Shown here: piece after piece, positions 23,007 through 33,716 of the stretch | Layout: each line of letters opens with the position of its first letter | Position numbering within the stretch: position 1 is the first letter of the stretch | DNA from: Inonotus obliquus | Lineage: Eukaryota > Basidiomycota > Agaricomycetes > Hymenochaetales > Hymenochaetaceae | DNA length: 64,000 nucleotides | Assembly: GCA_032164295.1 (NCBI GenBank) | Contig: JAJHTX010000001.1 | Span: forward strand, 186,001-250,000 | Direction of reading: 5' to 3' | Translations under genes and position numbers: made by a program | Notes under the pieces: model-generated | What the model was told of the DNA's origin: nothing | Databases searched by the model: none | Seen by the model: the letters and a program-made list of their open reading frames with translations, nothing else

Positions 23007-25595
23007 TGAATGTGTGAGAACACAGCCGGTATCAGAAATACCAGATGAGGGGGGGTACAATTTAGGTGTGTTGGGAGGGCCGGTATGTGGTGGTACTAAG
23101 TCGTACTGTCACAGACAGGTCGTCGAGAGAGATAATAGGGCCTGGCTGGATTGATGAGTACGGGGGGGCTCTAGGTGACCACTCAAGAGACGAAGTATCA
23201 GGAGACAATTGATACCAAGATGAACCCATTGATACTGAGTCGTTCATTGGTTGGTATCGCGGTAGTGAGAACGAAGCAAGGGAGAAGATGAGTAGAGGAA
23301 GAGTTCTTGATAGGACAAGTTGTGAGACGAGGGACGAGTGCTATGGAGACGATATCAACAACTACCGGTATCAATACCGGCGACTACGAGACGAGACGAA
23401 CGAACGGGGACTTGAATGAGATGAGCAAAACCCGGATCTTCACTCTGGAAGCTCCTCTCAGATTAGCTGGTTTGCTACGGTAGAACATGCAGGCTATAAA
23501 TACCATAATACTGTAGCCATTCAAGATACCAAATGGGGAATTTTTACAAGTCGAATTATACCACAATCTGGTACAAGAAGGGGAACATAAGGTCAAAATG
23601 AATGTAAAAATATAATCAGGGGAAACATAAGATGATGAATGAATAAGAAGTTTTATCAGGGGGTAGCTAAGAATAGGGTGGGACGAGACGAGAACCCAAT
23701 GAAAACTCACGACGAGTGATACCGAGGTAGGGTGGCAGTACTGACATCGTCCAGCGCTAAAGTAAGGGCATGTTTCAAGCTACTGCATGGGCGCTCCTGA
23801 CAATGGCCCTGTCGTCTTCTTCTCTGGAGAAGCGCTGAATGTGCGAGAACGCGGCCGGTATCAGAAGTACCGGACGAGGGGGGTATGATTTAGGTGCGTT
23901 GGGAGGGCCGGTACGTGGCGGTACTAAGTCGTACAGTCACAGACAAGTCGTCAAGAGAGAATAGTAGGGCCTGGCTGGATTGATGAGTACAGGAGGCTAT
24001 AGGTGACCGCTCAAGAGGCGAGGTATCAGGAGACGATCAATACCGAGACGAATCCGTCGATACCGAGTCGTCTGGTGTCCGGTATCACGGTAGAGAGATC
24101 GAAGCAGTAGAGAAGGTGAGCTGAGGGGGTGTTTCTGATGGGACTAGTTGTGAGACGAGAGGCGAGGGCGACGAAGATGATAACGATGACTACCGGTATC
24201 GATACCGGCGACTACGAGACAAGACGAACGAACGGGGGCTTGAACGAGATGAGCAAAACCCGGACCTTCACTCTGGAAGTTCCTCTCAGATTAGCTGGTT
24301 TGCTACAGTAGAACACGCAGGCTATAAATACCATAATACCGTAGCCATTCAAGATGGGAGTTTTTACAAGTCGAATCGTACCGCAATCCGGTACAAGAAA
24401 GGGAACATAAAGTTGAATTGAATATAAAATTATAATCAGGGGGTAGCTAAGAATAGGGTGGGACGAGACAAGAACCCAATGAAAACTCACGACGAGTGAT
24501 ACCGAGGTAGGGCGGCGGTACCGACGTCGACCAGCGCTAAATTAAGGACGTGTCTCAAGCTACCGCATGGGCGCTCCTGGCAATGTCCCTGTCGTCTCCT
24601 TCGCAGGAGAAGCACGTCATCCTGATTTACCTTTGTTCCAGTATCATGATCCGTGCGGCGTCAGTCTGGGCATCTACCGATCGATCGGACGGCGCGCTCC
24701 GATGTTGACGTGTCGGTACAACCCAACCTTGGCAATGGAGCACACTACCGCTCGGTACCAATCAGTACCCTGGGATCGTCCCTGAGCATCAACGAGATCG
24801 CTCGAGCCCCTCAATATTGATCGGTACGCGTTGCCTGACTCGACTGGGCATTGCTTGGCTTCCCCTCCGAGTTGGATCGATGGCCTCCTTCGAGATCAAA
24901 GCAGCATACGGCGGACTTGATTCATTTCCCAACCTTCCTCTCAACGTAGATCTCCGAGGGTGTGGTCTCGACCTAGCACACGTTACGAACTCCGGTACAG
25001 GAGCGGACCATCGGTATCAACACCGGTATCGTCGGTATCGATGCATGGCGGTTCAGAAGGGCATACCGTCGGACTTGGAGCTTCGACCATGATCCAACTC
25101 TTCGCAGCAACGTATGGCAGACCGATCGTAGCTTTGTGAGCCTTTCCCTCTGGTATGGGCTGTCAAGGGCATAGTACCGACTAGACGTGGACTACTAAGT
25201 GTCGGTATCAGGATGGGTGGACGGTACGGTATCGGTATCATCGGTATCGAAGTCTGGTGGTTCGGTACTGTGATGGAAGACGGGCGTAGGGATTGGTGAT
25301 TCGGCATTGGCGCAGAAGTCTGGCTAAACGTATGCAGGACCAGTTCTCAATCGTTCTTAGCCTTGTCGAATCGCAGAAGCCTCGTACTTTGTTGAAACCG
25401 CAGGTGTAGATAGGACGGCAGAAGTACCGTGGTCCGAAGAGAAGTAAGAAGCAGTAGAATCACAGAATTAAGCCCATATCAATCGTAGCCTCCGGTATTA
25501 CTCTTTAGCGCGTCATCCAGATTTACCTTTGTTCTGGTATCATGATCCGTGCGGCGTCAGTCTGGGTGTCTACTGAGCGATCGGATGGCATGCGC
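23007..25595 (-). mobile_element. decayed family A LTR (copy A2), split by copy A3 and cut by E1
   Basis: Starts TGAATGTGTGAG at 23007 and follows the A1 sequence to 23835, is interrupted by A3, then continues from 25507 to about 25595, where repeat E1 begins. Compared with A1/A3 it has many C-to-T and G-to-A changes (GTGCGAG to GTGTGAG, TACGTGGCGG to TATGTGGTGG), so it is older. Its 3' part is missing. Confidence 0.7.
23836..25506 (-). mobile_element. family A solo LTR (copy A3) nested in A2
   Basis: 1,671 bp, TGAATGTGCGAG...ATTACTCTTT, flanked by AGCGC (23831-23835 and 25507-25511). The host A2 sequence (GAGAAGC...) resumes after the duplication, which proves nesting. It is nearly identical to A1, with an internal deletion of about 70 bp around 24355 and 24440. 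Confidence 0.78.
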
Positions 25596-26104
25596 TGTCG
25601 TGCTGGGATGGTATTGGCTGTTGAATAACCAAGTACACTCCCACTGAGTCAACCGGTCTAATTATCTAGGCGGGTAGTCTTCCCAGTTGTTCGTTGAAGC
25701 TATGGGCAACTTGTTGTAGTTGGAGGGTTGAGAGACTCGAGTTCGAGTAGAGATGTAGAGTGAGTGAGAGATGAGTCTTTATCCAATTCTCTTGAAAGCG
25801 AGTGATAGGTCACAGTGGGTGAGGAGCAATTAAATTGTCCACACCGAGGTAGACAATAACAAGCTATGCAGAATAGATGTCAATGTCTAGAGGGACACAC
25901 ACACTCAAAGTCTCGAGATATTAGATATCGACTTTGAGAGGGGGTTTATCACCAATGTCCAATTAGAACAGAGGCAATACAATACCTTTGACTAGTACCA
26001 AACTAGTCCTTGAGCAATGCAGTTACCCAGTCTTGAGTTGAGGTCAACTGTATGCGACGAAACCTTGACTTGACTTGCAAATAGTGTGACAAGGGGTCAC
26101 AGAG

Positions 26105-27687
26105 TGTTAGAAAACGCTCGCCCTAAAGGGACTATACAGTAACCACAATAGGACGGCCTCAGTGTTATGGGTTCGGCGATGCTTTTCTAAGAGTTTCCGG
26201 AGCCTACTCGGTTTTCACAAGCAGGGCAGATTCCCAAGTATAATAAGCGTTGCCTCGGACGTTTTCGTTTAACTGATCAAGTCGGGCCTCAACCTCGTTG
26301 ACAGGCTAGTAGGACAAGTACCCAGCTAAACACAGGTAGGTTGCCGTTCGCAAGCTTCTCTAGTCGGTGGACGACTAATCAATCGTTCCACGCCGTAGAG
26401 TAAGAGAGGTTAAGCAGATTAGGTGGTCTTCAGATTAGAAGCTAGATGCCTAAGAGGACTCGATGGACAAGACGATCGAAAGAAAGATGGGGAGCTACGG
26501 TCTAAGTCTACAACTATTTATACCTTTTCCTCATGTTGTGGACGGACCACTTCCTACGCTCCGTAGTTCCTACTCTCGATCTGATTCGTTATTCTAGCTT
26601 CCAAACTCGTGCGGTATTCCTATTGTTCTGCTGCGGATTGACTCATCGACTGCGCCCTGTGCAAGGCGATGACTCGGCGTTGACTCATCCTGACTTGAAC
26701 TGAATTGAAACCTATGCTCGGGGTCGGCCTTGTGCTGCGCCCTGTGCATAGAGTGAGTCAGTGAGTGAGTCATTGAATGCGTGTTCGTATGCCATTGGTT
26801 TTGCATGGCTGCGCCGTAGTTAAAGTTCGCTCGTCCGCAGTTGCTCGTGCATTTAAGGAATTCCGTCGGGGTTCCGTTGCATAGCATCTGGGGCTATGAA
26901 GGCTGTAATTGGCTTGTCGCCTCGGGACTCTTGTTCGGGGCCGTCAAGTGTGATTCGACATCGGATATCATCGTGGGGAAACCAAGGTGGTTTAACGTAT
27001 GTACCTATGGCGATGAGTAGTCGTACGCTTCGTCGAGTATCGTTCGAAGGTATTCTCCAGCCTAGGTATAGGTCTCCTTGTAGTCGAATAGCTTTGCAGT
27101 ATGCCCATAGTTCCCTGAGTGTGTTTGCAACCCATGCCGCTGTTATCGGTGAGCGGCGGTTCGTAACATAGTCTGCACTGATCTCCACGAATGTGCTTGG
27201 GCACTCGAGTGCTAATATGTCGTGGATTCCTACTATTGTCCAGTGCGTCTTTGGTTGCATGCCTATTGCCGTATCCATTGCTATTGTTGACCTCGTGCGA
27301 TTTCGAACGACCTCCGGGGGATTGTGATATTCTCGATACGCTGTTGCTCGTTCGCTGGACACATGATATGTTAACATGCCCGTTGCCTCCCGTAGTATTA
27401 TCTTGTGTAGGTCTTCGATGATCTGTCGCACTCTTCTGCATTTATAGCAAGCCGTTGGAGGTTGCTGTACTTGCTGCATCGTTTGCGAAGGTTTAGTGTG
27501 ATCGTCGGGATTAGCGTTGCTAGCCGATGCTTCTTGATCGTCGGCTTCGGATTGTATTAGCCGTGCGTGTTCTTCGCTTCTCGCTGTCGATCCTGATCGT
27601 CTCCGGCCAGTGAAATTAACCGGTCCCATCCGGGGTAGTTTCGATCGGCGTTCCTAATCGAATCAAAATTTCAGCACAATCCTTTCA
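26105..27687 (-). mobile_element. element H (solo-LTR-like) inserted in E1
   Basis: 1,583 bp present in E1 and absent from E2. The direct repeat CAGAG flanks it (26100-26104 and 27688-27692; similarity extends to about 10 bp), and the empty site in E2 is at 31291-31295. In minus orientation it reads TGAAAGGATT...TTTTCTAACA, the same TG...CTAACA ends as families F and G. A TATA box (GGTATAAATAG, minus, about 26515) lies downstream of a 258-codon frame. Confidence 0.72.
26853..27629 (-). CDS. LTR-embedded hypothetical protein of element H
   Basis: Intact 258-codon frame starting 59 nt inside the 5' end of element H (minus sense). The N-terminal third is polar and Gln/Asp/Ser-rich; then comes ACYKCRRVRQ with a C-x2-C pair, a helical stretch, HWTIVGIHDILALECPS, and a C-terminal beta-like part (CRITLDGPEQ, ITAFIAPDAM). 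No known domain recognised. Size, CxxC position relative to a helical segment, C-terminal I-x-PD-like ending and placement upstream of a TATA box parallel the frame in family F, so the two may be distant relatives. The alternative is an incidental open frame, but 258 codons in otherwise stop-rich repeats makes this less likely. Confidence 0.45.
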   Translation of the reverse strand: MGPVNFTGRRRSGSTARSEEHARLIQSEADDQEASASNANPDDHTKPSQTMQQVQQPPTACYKCRRVRQIIEDLHKIILREATGMLTYHVSSERATAYREYHNPPEVVRNRTRSTIAMDTAIGMQPKTHWTIVGIHDILALECPSTFVEISADYVTNRRSPITAAWVANTLRELWAYCKAIRLQGDLYLGWRIPSNDTRRSVRLLIAIGTYVKPPWFPHDDIRCRITLDGPEQESRGDKPITAFIAPDAMQRNPDGIP

Positions 27688-27899
27688 CAGAGTGATGTGA
27701 GCTTGTCTTGTTCTGGGGGGAAACTTGTGCTTGTGAGTTATTCTCTGGTGAGTTAATTCTATACTCCTCTAGGGGGCTACATGCTGGTCCTTAAATACTA
27801 ATTCCAAGACCAATTTACATAATCCACAGCATAAGCTAAAAATAGATCTGCATCAACCACATCATCAAAATTTGATGTCTCCTTCCAAAGCTATGCATC

Positions 27900-28075
27900 A
27901 AATACTCCAAATTAAGTGATATGTATCAATGCATCAATGAGTTATTTGATGAATGATGTGCATCAATGCATGACTTGATGAATGCTGTGCATCAATGAAT
28001 TACTTGATAGATGCTGTGCATCAATGAGTTACTTGATGAATGATGTGCCATCAATGAATCAATTGATGAGTCCAG
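27900..28075. repeat. minisatellite 1 of E1 (GATGAATG/CATCAATG type)
   Basis: About four imperfect units of roughly 37 bp, each containing TTGATGAATG and GTGCATCAATG. E2 has only about two units (31520-31610), so copy number varies between the two copies. Confidence 0.7.
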
Positions 28076-28089
28076 AATACGGTTCAAGG

Positions 28090-28260
28090 TGATGCCCTGA
28101 TTGATGATCTAATCGATGGCTTGATGAATGACCTAATGGATGATATAATTGATAACCTAATGGATGATATAATTGATGACCTGATAGATGATATAATCGA
28201 TTACTTGATGGATGATATAATCGATGACCTGATGGATGATATAATCAATTACCCAATTTG
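28090..28260. repeat. minisatellite 2 of E1 (GATGATATAATCGAT type)
   Basis: Tandem units built on GGATGATATAAT[CT]GAT and GA[CT]CTGATG. Lengths are multiples of three, so one strand reads as an open Asp/Ile-rich frame. Confidence 0.75.
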
Positions 28261-28280
28261 GGCTTATTTGGTTTTTGGTA

Positions 28281-28949
28281 AGGTAGGGGAAGTATAAACT
28301 CGACTAGGTGTGACGCGCGTCATGCGACCCTGACTTGGCCTGACTTGCCTCATCCGGTGACTCTGGACCCTTTCTTAACTGCAACTTCCACTCAACACAA
28401 ACTCGAATTTGGTTCCCATAGATCTCTTCTAATAAAAATTACAAGCAGATGTATGTTTTTAAAATTAAAAAATATGGACCCCTGACCTTCCAATTAAGGG
28501 ATGAACCTTTTTTGTGTCAAATGGCTCAGAATTCATTTTCCAGCATTCTGGTAAGCTTTTCGTAAATTTCGAAAATTTCGACTGCAGAATTTTTGCCGCT
28601 CTTGGCAGGCACAGAATGACAAATACTGTCCAAATATAGTAATTTACTTATGACTCATATCTATTACTAATATTTGACTAATACACATTTATAACACGTA
28701 TCCTGACGGCTGAGGGAGGTTTAGGAGAGCTGGCTATTGGTGAAACAAGCTTCTCTTTCGCGTGAGCTGCCCCATTGGCGGGCGATTGCTGACTCAGCTG
28801 GCTCACACCGGTTCACGCCATTCTTGGGCTCGGCTACCCGATTTGGGCAAGCCGAGTCCCTGCCGCTTACCACCGCTTACCACGACCGCCGGGCACGTCT
28901 TCATAAGCGCCGAAAGAGAGTGTGACGCGCACTCTCTCTTTCGAGCAGC
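28281..28949. other. spacer upstream of the cyclin pseudogene
   Basis: The first 31 bp (AGGTAGGGGAAGTATAAACT...) match 51374-51404. Around 28800-28850 GGTTCACGCCATTC matches the hairpin family at 46046-46088. Otherwise unassigned. Confidence 0.4.
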
Positions 28950-30417
28950 TGGACCGGCCGGGGGACGAAATTTGGTGAGTATATTTCCTTTCTTGTATTT
29001 CTTTACCCCCCTGACTGACGACCCATACTCTTACTACAACTTCCCACCACCCCGCCACCTTGTGTCGTCTGGAAAGATTACCCCTCAAGTAATCAACTAC
29101 CTTGTCGACCGTGTTTATGATGCAGTCGACTTTGGTCTCAACAGACCTTCCTCATCCTCACCCCGGACTAGCTTCCACAACAAGGTCGATCCCGAACGCA
29201 AGGCCTTTACAGACTTTGTCGCCACCGTCCTTCGCAGAGCAGAGGTCACTCTCTCTCCTGTAATTGGTGCCCTCGTTTACATCGACCGGGCCCGTCTGCA
29301 TCTCTCAATTGCCATAGAAGGTGTGCTACCTCCTTCTCAAGTCACCTTCTTTCATTGTGACTCACCTTCTAGAATGGGCGCTTCATCGCGTGTTCCTTGA
29401 GCCCTTATCGTCGCATCCAAGTATCTCAACAATGCATCTCTCAAGAATGCACACTAGGCCTTGTGTACCGGCGTGTTTGGACGTTGCGACGTGCAGCGCA
29501 TCGAACGAGAGTTCCTTGACGTTCTCGCTTGGGAACTCGCCGTCACGGAAGCCGACCTCGTGCAAATTTGCTCAAGGATGGCCAGGGAAGGTGTTTTAAT
29601 TTGCCCGAATGCCAAGGCGGCTTCGCCGGTTTCACAGACGAAGGAGGCAAGGATGGAGGTTGATGGAGCTGGTGTTGAGATGAGGTCAAGAAAAGTGTCA
29701 AATGGGAGTTTGCGGACGGTTCGTGCTCTTTGGGACGAGGCAAGGCTGCGCCAGGCTCAGGTTCAGCAGTCAAACCATCTGCTGGAAAAGCGAGCTCAGG
29801 CGGATGTTGACATGGAGGTGGACAGTTTCGAAGAGCGTGCACGGTGGCGTCGGAGCGTGTACCCTTCCCCCACCTCATCCGACGGGTCAACATGCACCAC
29901 ATCATCTTCACCTGCATCGGACAGCGATGAGACTAGCTCGCCGTGCACACCTCCAACACACCAAGCACCAGGTTCTCTCGGGCACTTTGTTCCGGGAAGC
30001 ACGGCCAAGTCGTTTGCTCGCCCGATGCACTCGAAATCCACCTCGAACGGAAGCATGTCCTATCAGCCTCTCACACTCCTCGATGCCTTCCCTTCAGTTC
30101 CGCGGCCACCACTCCCGACACCGGCTTTAGCATTGAGCCCCGTACAAGCCCCGACAGCTCCTCCACCACTTCCATCCCTTCCTCCTTACCCTTCCTATCC
30201 ATTACACCGCGCATACCCAGCATCCCACACGTATCTCCGCCCACATTCAGTGAGACCAGCTTCTCCCTACACGAAGCCGTCTTTGTCCGCGGGCACAGGG
30301 ACAGGATCTCACCCGCGGTCTATGACGCCGTACACACACAGGCGATCTAGCGCCCTCTCTTCGATGCCGATGATGCTTTCATTGTACCCCGCATACATTC
30401 CTGCTACAAACGCATAA
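28950..30417 (+). pseudogene. PCL/Pho80-type cyclin, disrupted
   Basis: The cyclin-box N-terminal region is clear: ITPQVINYLVDRVYDAVDF, then FVATVLRRAEVTLSPVIGALVYIDR, an intron (about 29322-29372), WALHRVFL, ALIVASKYLNNASLKNAH, ALCTGVFGRCDVQRIEREF and LDVLAWELAV, as in fungal Pcl-type partners of Pho85-like kinases. Two lesions are visible. A 1-nt loss after WALHRVFL (around 29398) moves ALIVASKYL into another frame, and a TAG at the position after KNAH (29455-29457) replaces the usual Trp. Downstream, 29461-30417 is an open Ser/Pro-rich tail ending MLSLYPAYIPATNA. The first exon is not resolved. It lies between repeats E1 and E2. Confidence 0.75.
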
Positions 30418-30786
30418 ACGCTATCGATTTCTTGGGTTTAATTTGTTTCGTTTCCTTTGGGCACCGCGCACTTATACATACACGGACAAAAATGCCTAAT
30501 CAATTTGCGTGCCCATTTACTTACTCGCTATCATTGGGCTCTTTGTTCTATTTCTCTTTTCTTTTGCACGAGCATATATTGTTTTGCAACTTCATACAGT
30601 ATCGGTTTTCTGCATGCATTTTCACTTCTCTCGTCTCGTTGCAGGCACAGCATACTATTGACGAGGACGGTGTTGCCATGCACGACCATTCTCAGCGAGT
30701 GGATAGTCTTTCTCCAACTTCGCCTGCTCTGTCATTCCCGACACATCCAATGCTCGACTTATCACTCAATGGTCTGACACACGCGC
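30418..30786. other. 3' flank of the cyclin pseudogene
   Basis: No gene recognised. About 30 bp near 30740-30770 (ACACATCCAATGCTCGACTT) resemble 51762-51790. Confidence 0.3.
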
Positions 30787-31869
30787 TGTCGTGCTGGGAT
30801 GGTATTGGCTGTTGAATAACCAAGTACACTCCCACTGAGTCAACCGGTCTAATTATCTAGGCGGGTAGTCTTCCCAGTTGTTCGTTGAAGCTATGGGCAA
30901 CTTGTTGTAGTTGGAGGGTTGAGGGATTCAAGTTTGAGTAGAGAGGTAGAGTGAGTGAGAGATGAGTCTTTATCCAATTCTCTTGAAAGTGAGTGATAGG
31001 TCACCGTGGGTGAGGAGCAATTAAATTGTCCACACCGAGGTAGGCAATGACAAGCTATGCAGAATAGATGTCAATGTCTAGAGGGACACACACACTCGAA
31101 GTCTCGAGTTATTAGATATCGACTTTGAGAGGGAGTTTATCACCAATGTCCAATTGGAACAGAGGCGATACAATACCTTTGACTAGTACCAAACTAGTCC
31201 TTGAGCAATGCAGTTACCCAGTCTTAAGCTGTGGTCAACTGTATGCGACGAAACCTTGACTTGACTTGCAAATGGTGTGACAAGAGGTCACAGAGTGATG
31301 TGAGCTTGTCTTGTTCTGGGGGAGAACTCTGGTGAGTTATTCTATGGGGAGTTAATTCTATGCTCCTCTGGGGGGCTACATGCTGGTCCTTAAATACTAA
31401 TTCCAAGACCAATTTACATAATCCACAGCATAAGCTAAAAATAGATCTGCATCAACCACATCATCAAAATTTGATATCTCCTTCCAAAGCTATGCATCAA
31501 ATACTCCAAATCAAGTGATATGTATCAATGTATCAATGAGTTATTTGATGAATGATGCGCATCAATGAGTTATTTGATGAATGATGTGCCATCAATGAAT
31601 CAATTGATGAGTCCAGAATATGGTTCAAGGTGATGACCTGATCGATGATCTAATCGATGACTTGATGAATGACCTAATGGATGATATAATCGATTACTTG
31701 ATGGATGAGATAATCGATGACCTAATGGATGATATAATCGATTACTTGATGGATGAGATAATCGATGACCTAATGAATGATATAATCGATTACTTGATGG
31801 ATGATATAATCGATGACCTGATGGATGATATAATCGATTACCCAGTTTGGGCTTATTTGGTTTTTGGTA
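30787..31869 (+). repeat. repeat family E, copy E2
   Basis: 1,083 bp, colinear with E1 minus element H. Same ends (TGTCGTGCTGGG...GGTTTTTGGTA), and the empty H site is at 31291-31295. The 3' minisatellite (31620-31850) is longer than in E1. The right flank is the X' segment, the left flank is cyclin 3' sequence. Confidence 0.65.
31620..31850. repeat. minisatellite of E2
   Basis: Tandem GATGA[TG]ATAATCGAT[TG]A[CT] units, unit pairs of about 48 bp. Translates as repeated DDIIDYLM-like text on the plus strand, which I take as a by-product. Confidence 0.75.
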
Positions 31870-31984
31870 TCTGGACTGTGGTCTTTGGTTTTTCCAGAGC
31901 GATGTATCGGATGGCTTCTCAGATAAGACCAAATGAATGGTGCAACCGGTGGTTCTTGAACCTTCATTTCTGCTTCTAGAGCGT
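31870..31984 (-). repeat. segmental duplicate X' (part 1)
   Basis: Reverse complement of about 51258-51373. Continues at 37904 on the other side of the D element. Confidence 0.8.
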
Positions 31985-33342
31985 TAATTGTGCGAGATCG
32001 CGTCCGGTACCGGAGGTACCGAGACGAGGGGTGTATGGTTTTAAGTGGGGGAGGGCTGATACGTGCCGGTACTTAACCAGTACGGTCACGGTACTTGTTG
32101 TCTATGAAATGGGGGAGTGAATGGATGGGCCGGAAGTGAAGGGTATGTGATTCTGGTACGAAAAGGACAGGTTAGAATGTGGGAAAAACTTCGGTACAGG
32201 TCGGTATGGGAGAGAACGTAGCAAAACAAGAGTCTAATACCGTGGGAAAAACCTCGGTACAGGTCGGTACAGAAAGAAAGGGGTCGGTACCGTGGGAAAA
32301 ATGTCGGTACAGGTCGGTACTTGAACGAACGGGTTCGATATGTGCAGAAACGTTGTAAAACAAAAGCTCAGTACAGAAACGAAAGGTGGATGTGCAGAAT
32401 TCAAAGGATAACAAAACGTCGGTACCGTGGGAAAAACGTCGGTACAGGTCGGTACTGCAAGGAAACTGCTAGCACGGGGTGGTATAGCAAGAAACAGTCT
32501 GGGGGAGGCTGGTGGCTGAGAGTGTTGACTGGACTGGGATGGAAACCTGAGCCCTCACACGGGAGGCTAACTCTGAAGGTTCACTTGAGACGGAACTGGG
32601 ATGTGACTGGGACGAAGCTTGAGATGAGACTGAGATGGAACTGAGAAGGGGGTGAGGAAACCCGAGCCCTCACGTTAGAGGCTAGCTCCTAAGATTACCT
32701 GGAGAGCTACTACGTACAGGAGGAGATATTTATACTACTGTACCGTAGTTAGCTCATAAGTCCAAAAGGAGAAAGTAAAAAGGAAGATCAAAACAAAGAA
32801 AAATGTCATAAGAAGACTGATTACAGTAGAGCCATCAGGGGGACAACAAGAAAGGGTTAGGGAGGACAAGAAACCAATGAAAACGTAGCATATAGTACCC
32901 CTGGATGAAAAGTCCTCAGGACAAGAGATTTGAACCCCTGCCAAACGATACCGACGCGTTCCTGGTGGTACCGGACCTGAAAACCTTAATAGATACTGAC
33001 CCTGAGCTTCCCCAAAGAACCGGCATGCATACTCCAACCATCAGGAATGAATACCAGAGAGGGAGACGTCCGATCCATGTCATGAGAGCATGTTGAATTG
33101 TCAATTTGTCTCGGTACCGGGTTTCTCGGCACTCGGTACTCTCGGTATTCTCGGTACCGGGTTTCTTGGCGCTCGGTATCGGTACTCTCGGCGTTCGGTA
33201 TCTTGAGAAATGTGACCGACAGTTTCTCTAGGTGTGCTGGTGAATACTGGAAGGTGTAGATGGGACTGTACCGTAGCATGGGGTAAGCGTAGAATGGGAT
33301 ACCGGGGTTGATACCGAGCTCAGCTGCACGTAGTTCTCTTCA
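31985..33342 (-). repeat. 3' LTR of D1 (left)
   Basis: 1,358 bp, nearly identical to 36546-37903. I noticed two substitutions (near 32159 and 32299). TATA-like GTATAAATAT (minus) near 32735. Crowded with CGGTAC words. Confidence 0.9.
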
Positions 33343-33716
33343 TCTCCCGGGCACTTTAAATAGTGACTGTCCTCAGTCATCCTCCATAGCCAAGGTGCAT
33401 CGGTAACGTGAGACGGCACAAGGAGAGGTAAGCCAAAGAGTCCTTCCTCCAATCCAATCCATCATCGAGTCGACTTGGCATCTCCGGTACCAGTGATTAG
33501 TAAGCTTCGGTACCGGGAGTGGTAGTGGAATGCAACTGCAGTGTCATCAAATAGGAACCGATACCGAAATTCGAACAAAGGACAGAAGAACGTGAATAAG
33601 TGAGACAGTGGAAGAATGTATAAGATAATTTGAGAATGGGATGGGGGTATAGGTACGGAAGGTAAAACAATCAAATACCGACCGTGCAAACGGATTTCAG
33701 AAGTAGAAGTTCAAAA

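Larger units (their letters stand above)
25596..28280 (+). repeat. repeat family E, copy E1 (interrupted by element H)
   Basis: Unclassified dispersed repeat. It starts TGTCGTGCTGGGATGG and ends TTATTTGGTTTTTGGTA. Its two parts, 25596-26104 and 27688-28280, match copy E2 (30787-31869) on either side of H. The 3' third is two different minisatellites. There is no coding capacity beyond open frames imposed by the tandem repeats. Left and right flanks differ and no target duplication is evident, so class and exact limits are uncertain. Confidence 0.65.

Noticed and set aside
19304..25307. Many 60-108-codon frames inside family A LTRs
   Set aside because: They recur in all copies but on both strands, overlap each other, and lie in motif-dense LTR sequence; no domain.
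29543..30350. Opposite-strand and shifted frames across the cyclin tail
   Set aside because: Shadow frames caused by the GC- and Ser/Pro-rich coding sequence.
31620..31979. 119-codon Asp/Ile-rich open frame in E2
   Set aside because: Entirely explained by tandem repeat units whose length is a multiple of three.
33000..33300. RYREYREYR-type open frame in the D LTR (and its copies at 37.6 and 48.0 kb)
   Set aside because: Produced by repeated CGGTAC-type words; not a protein.
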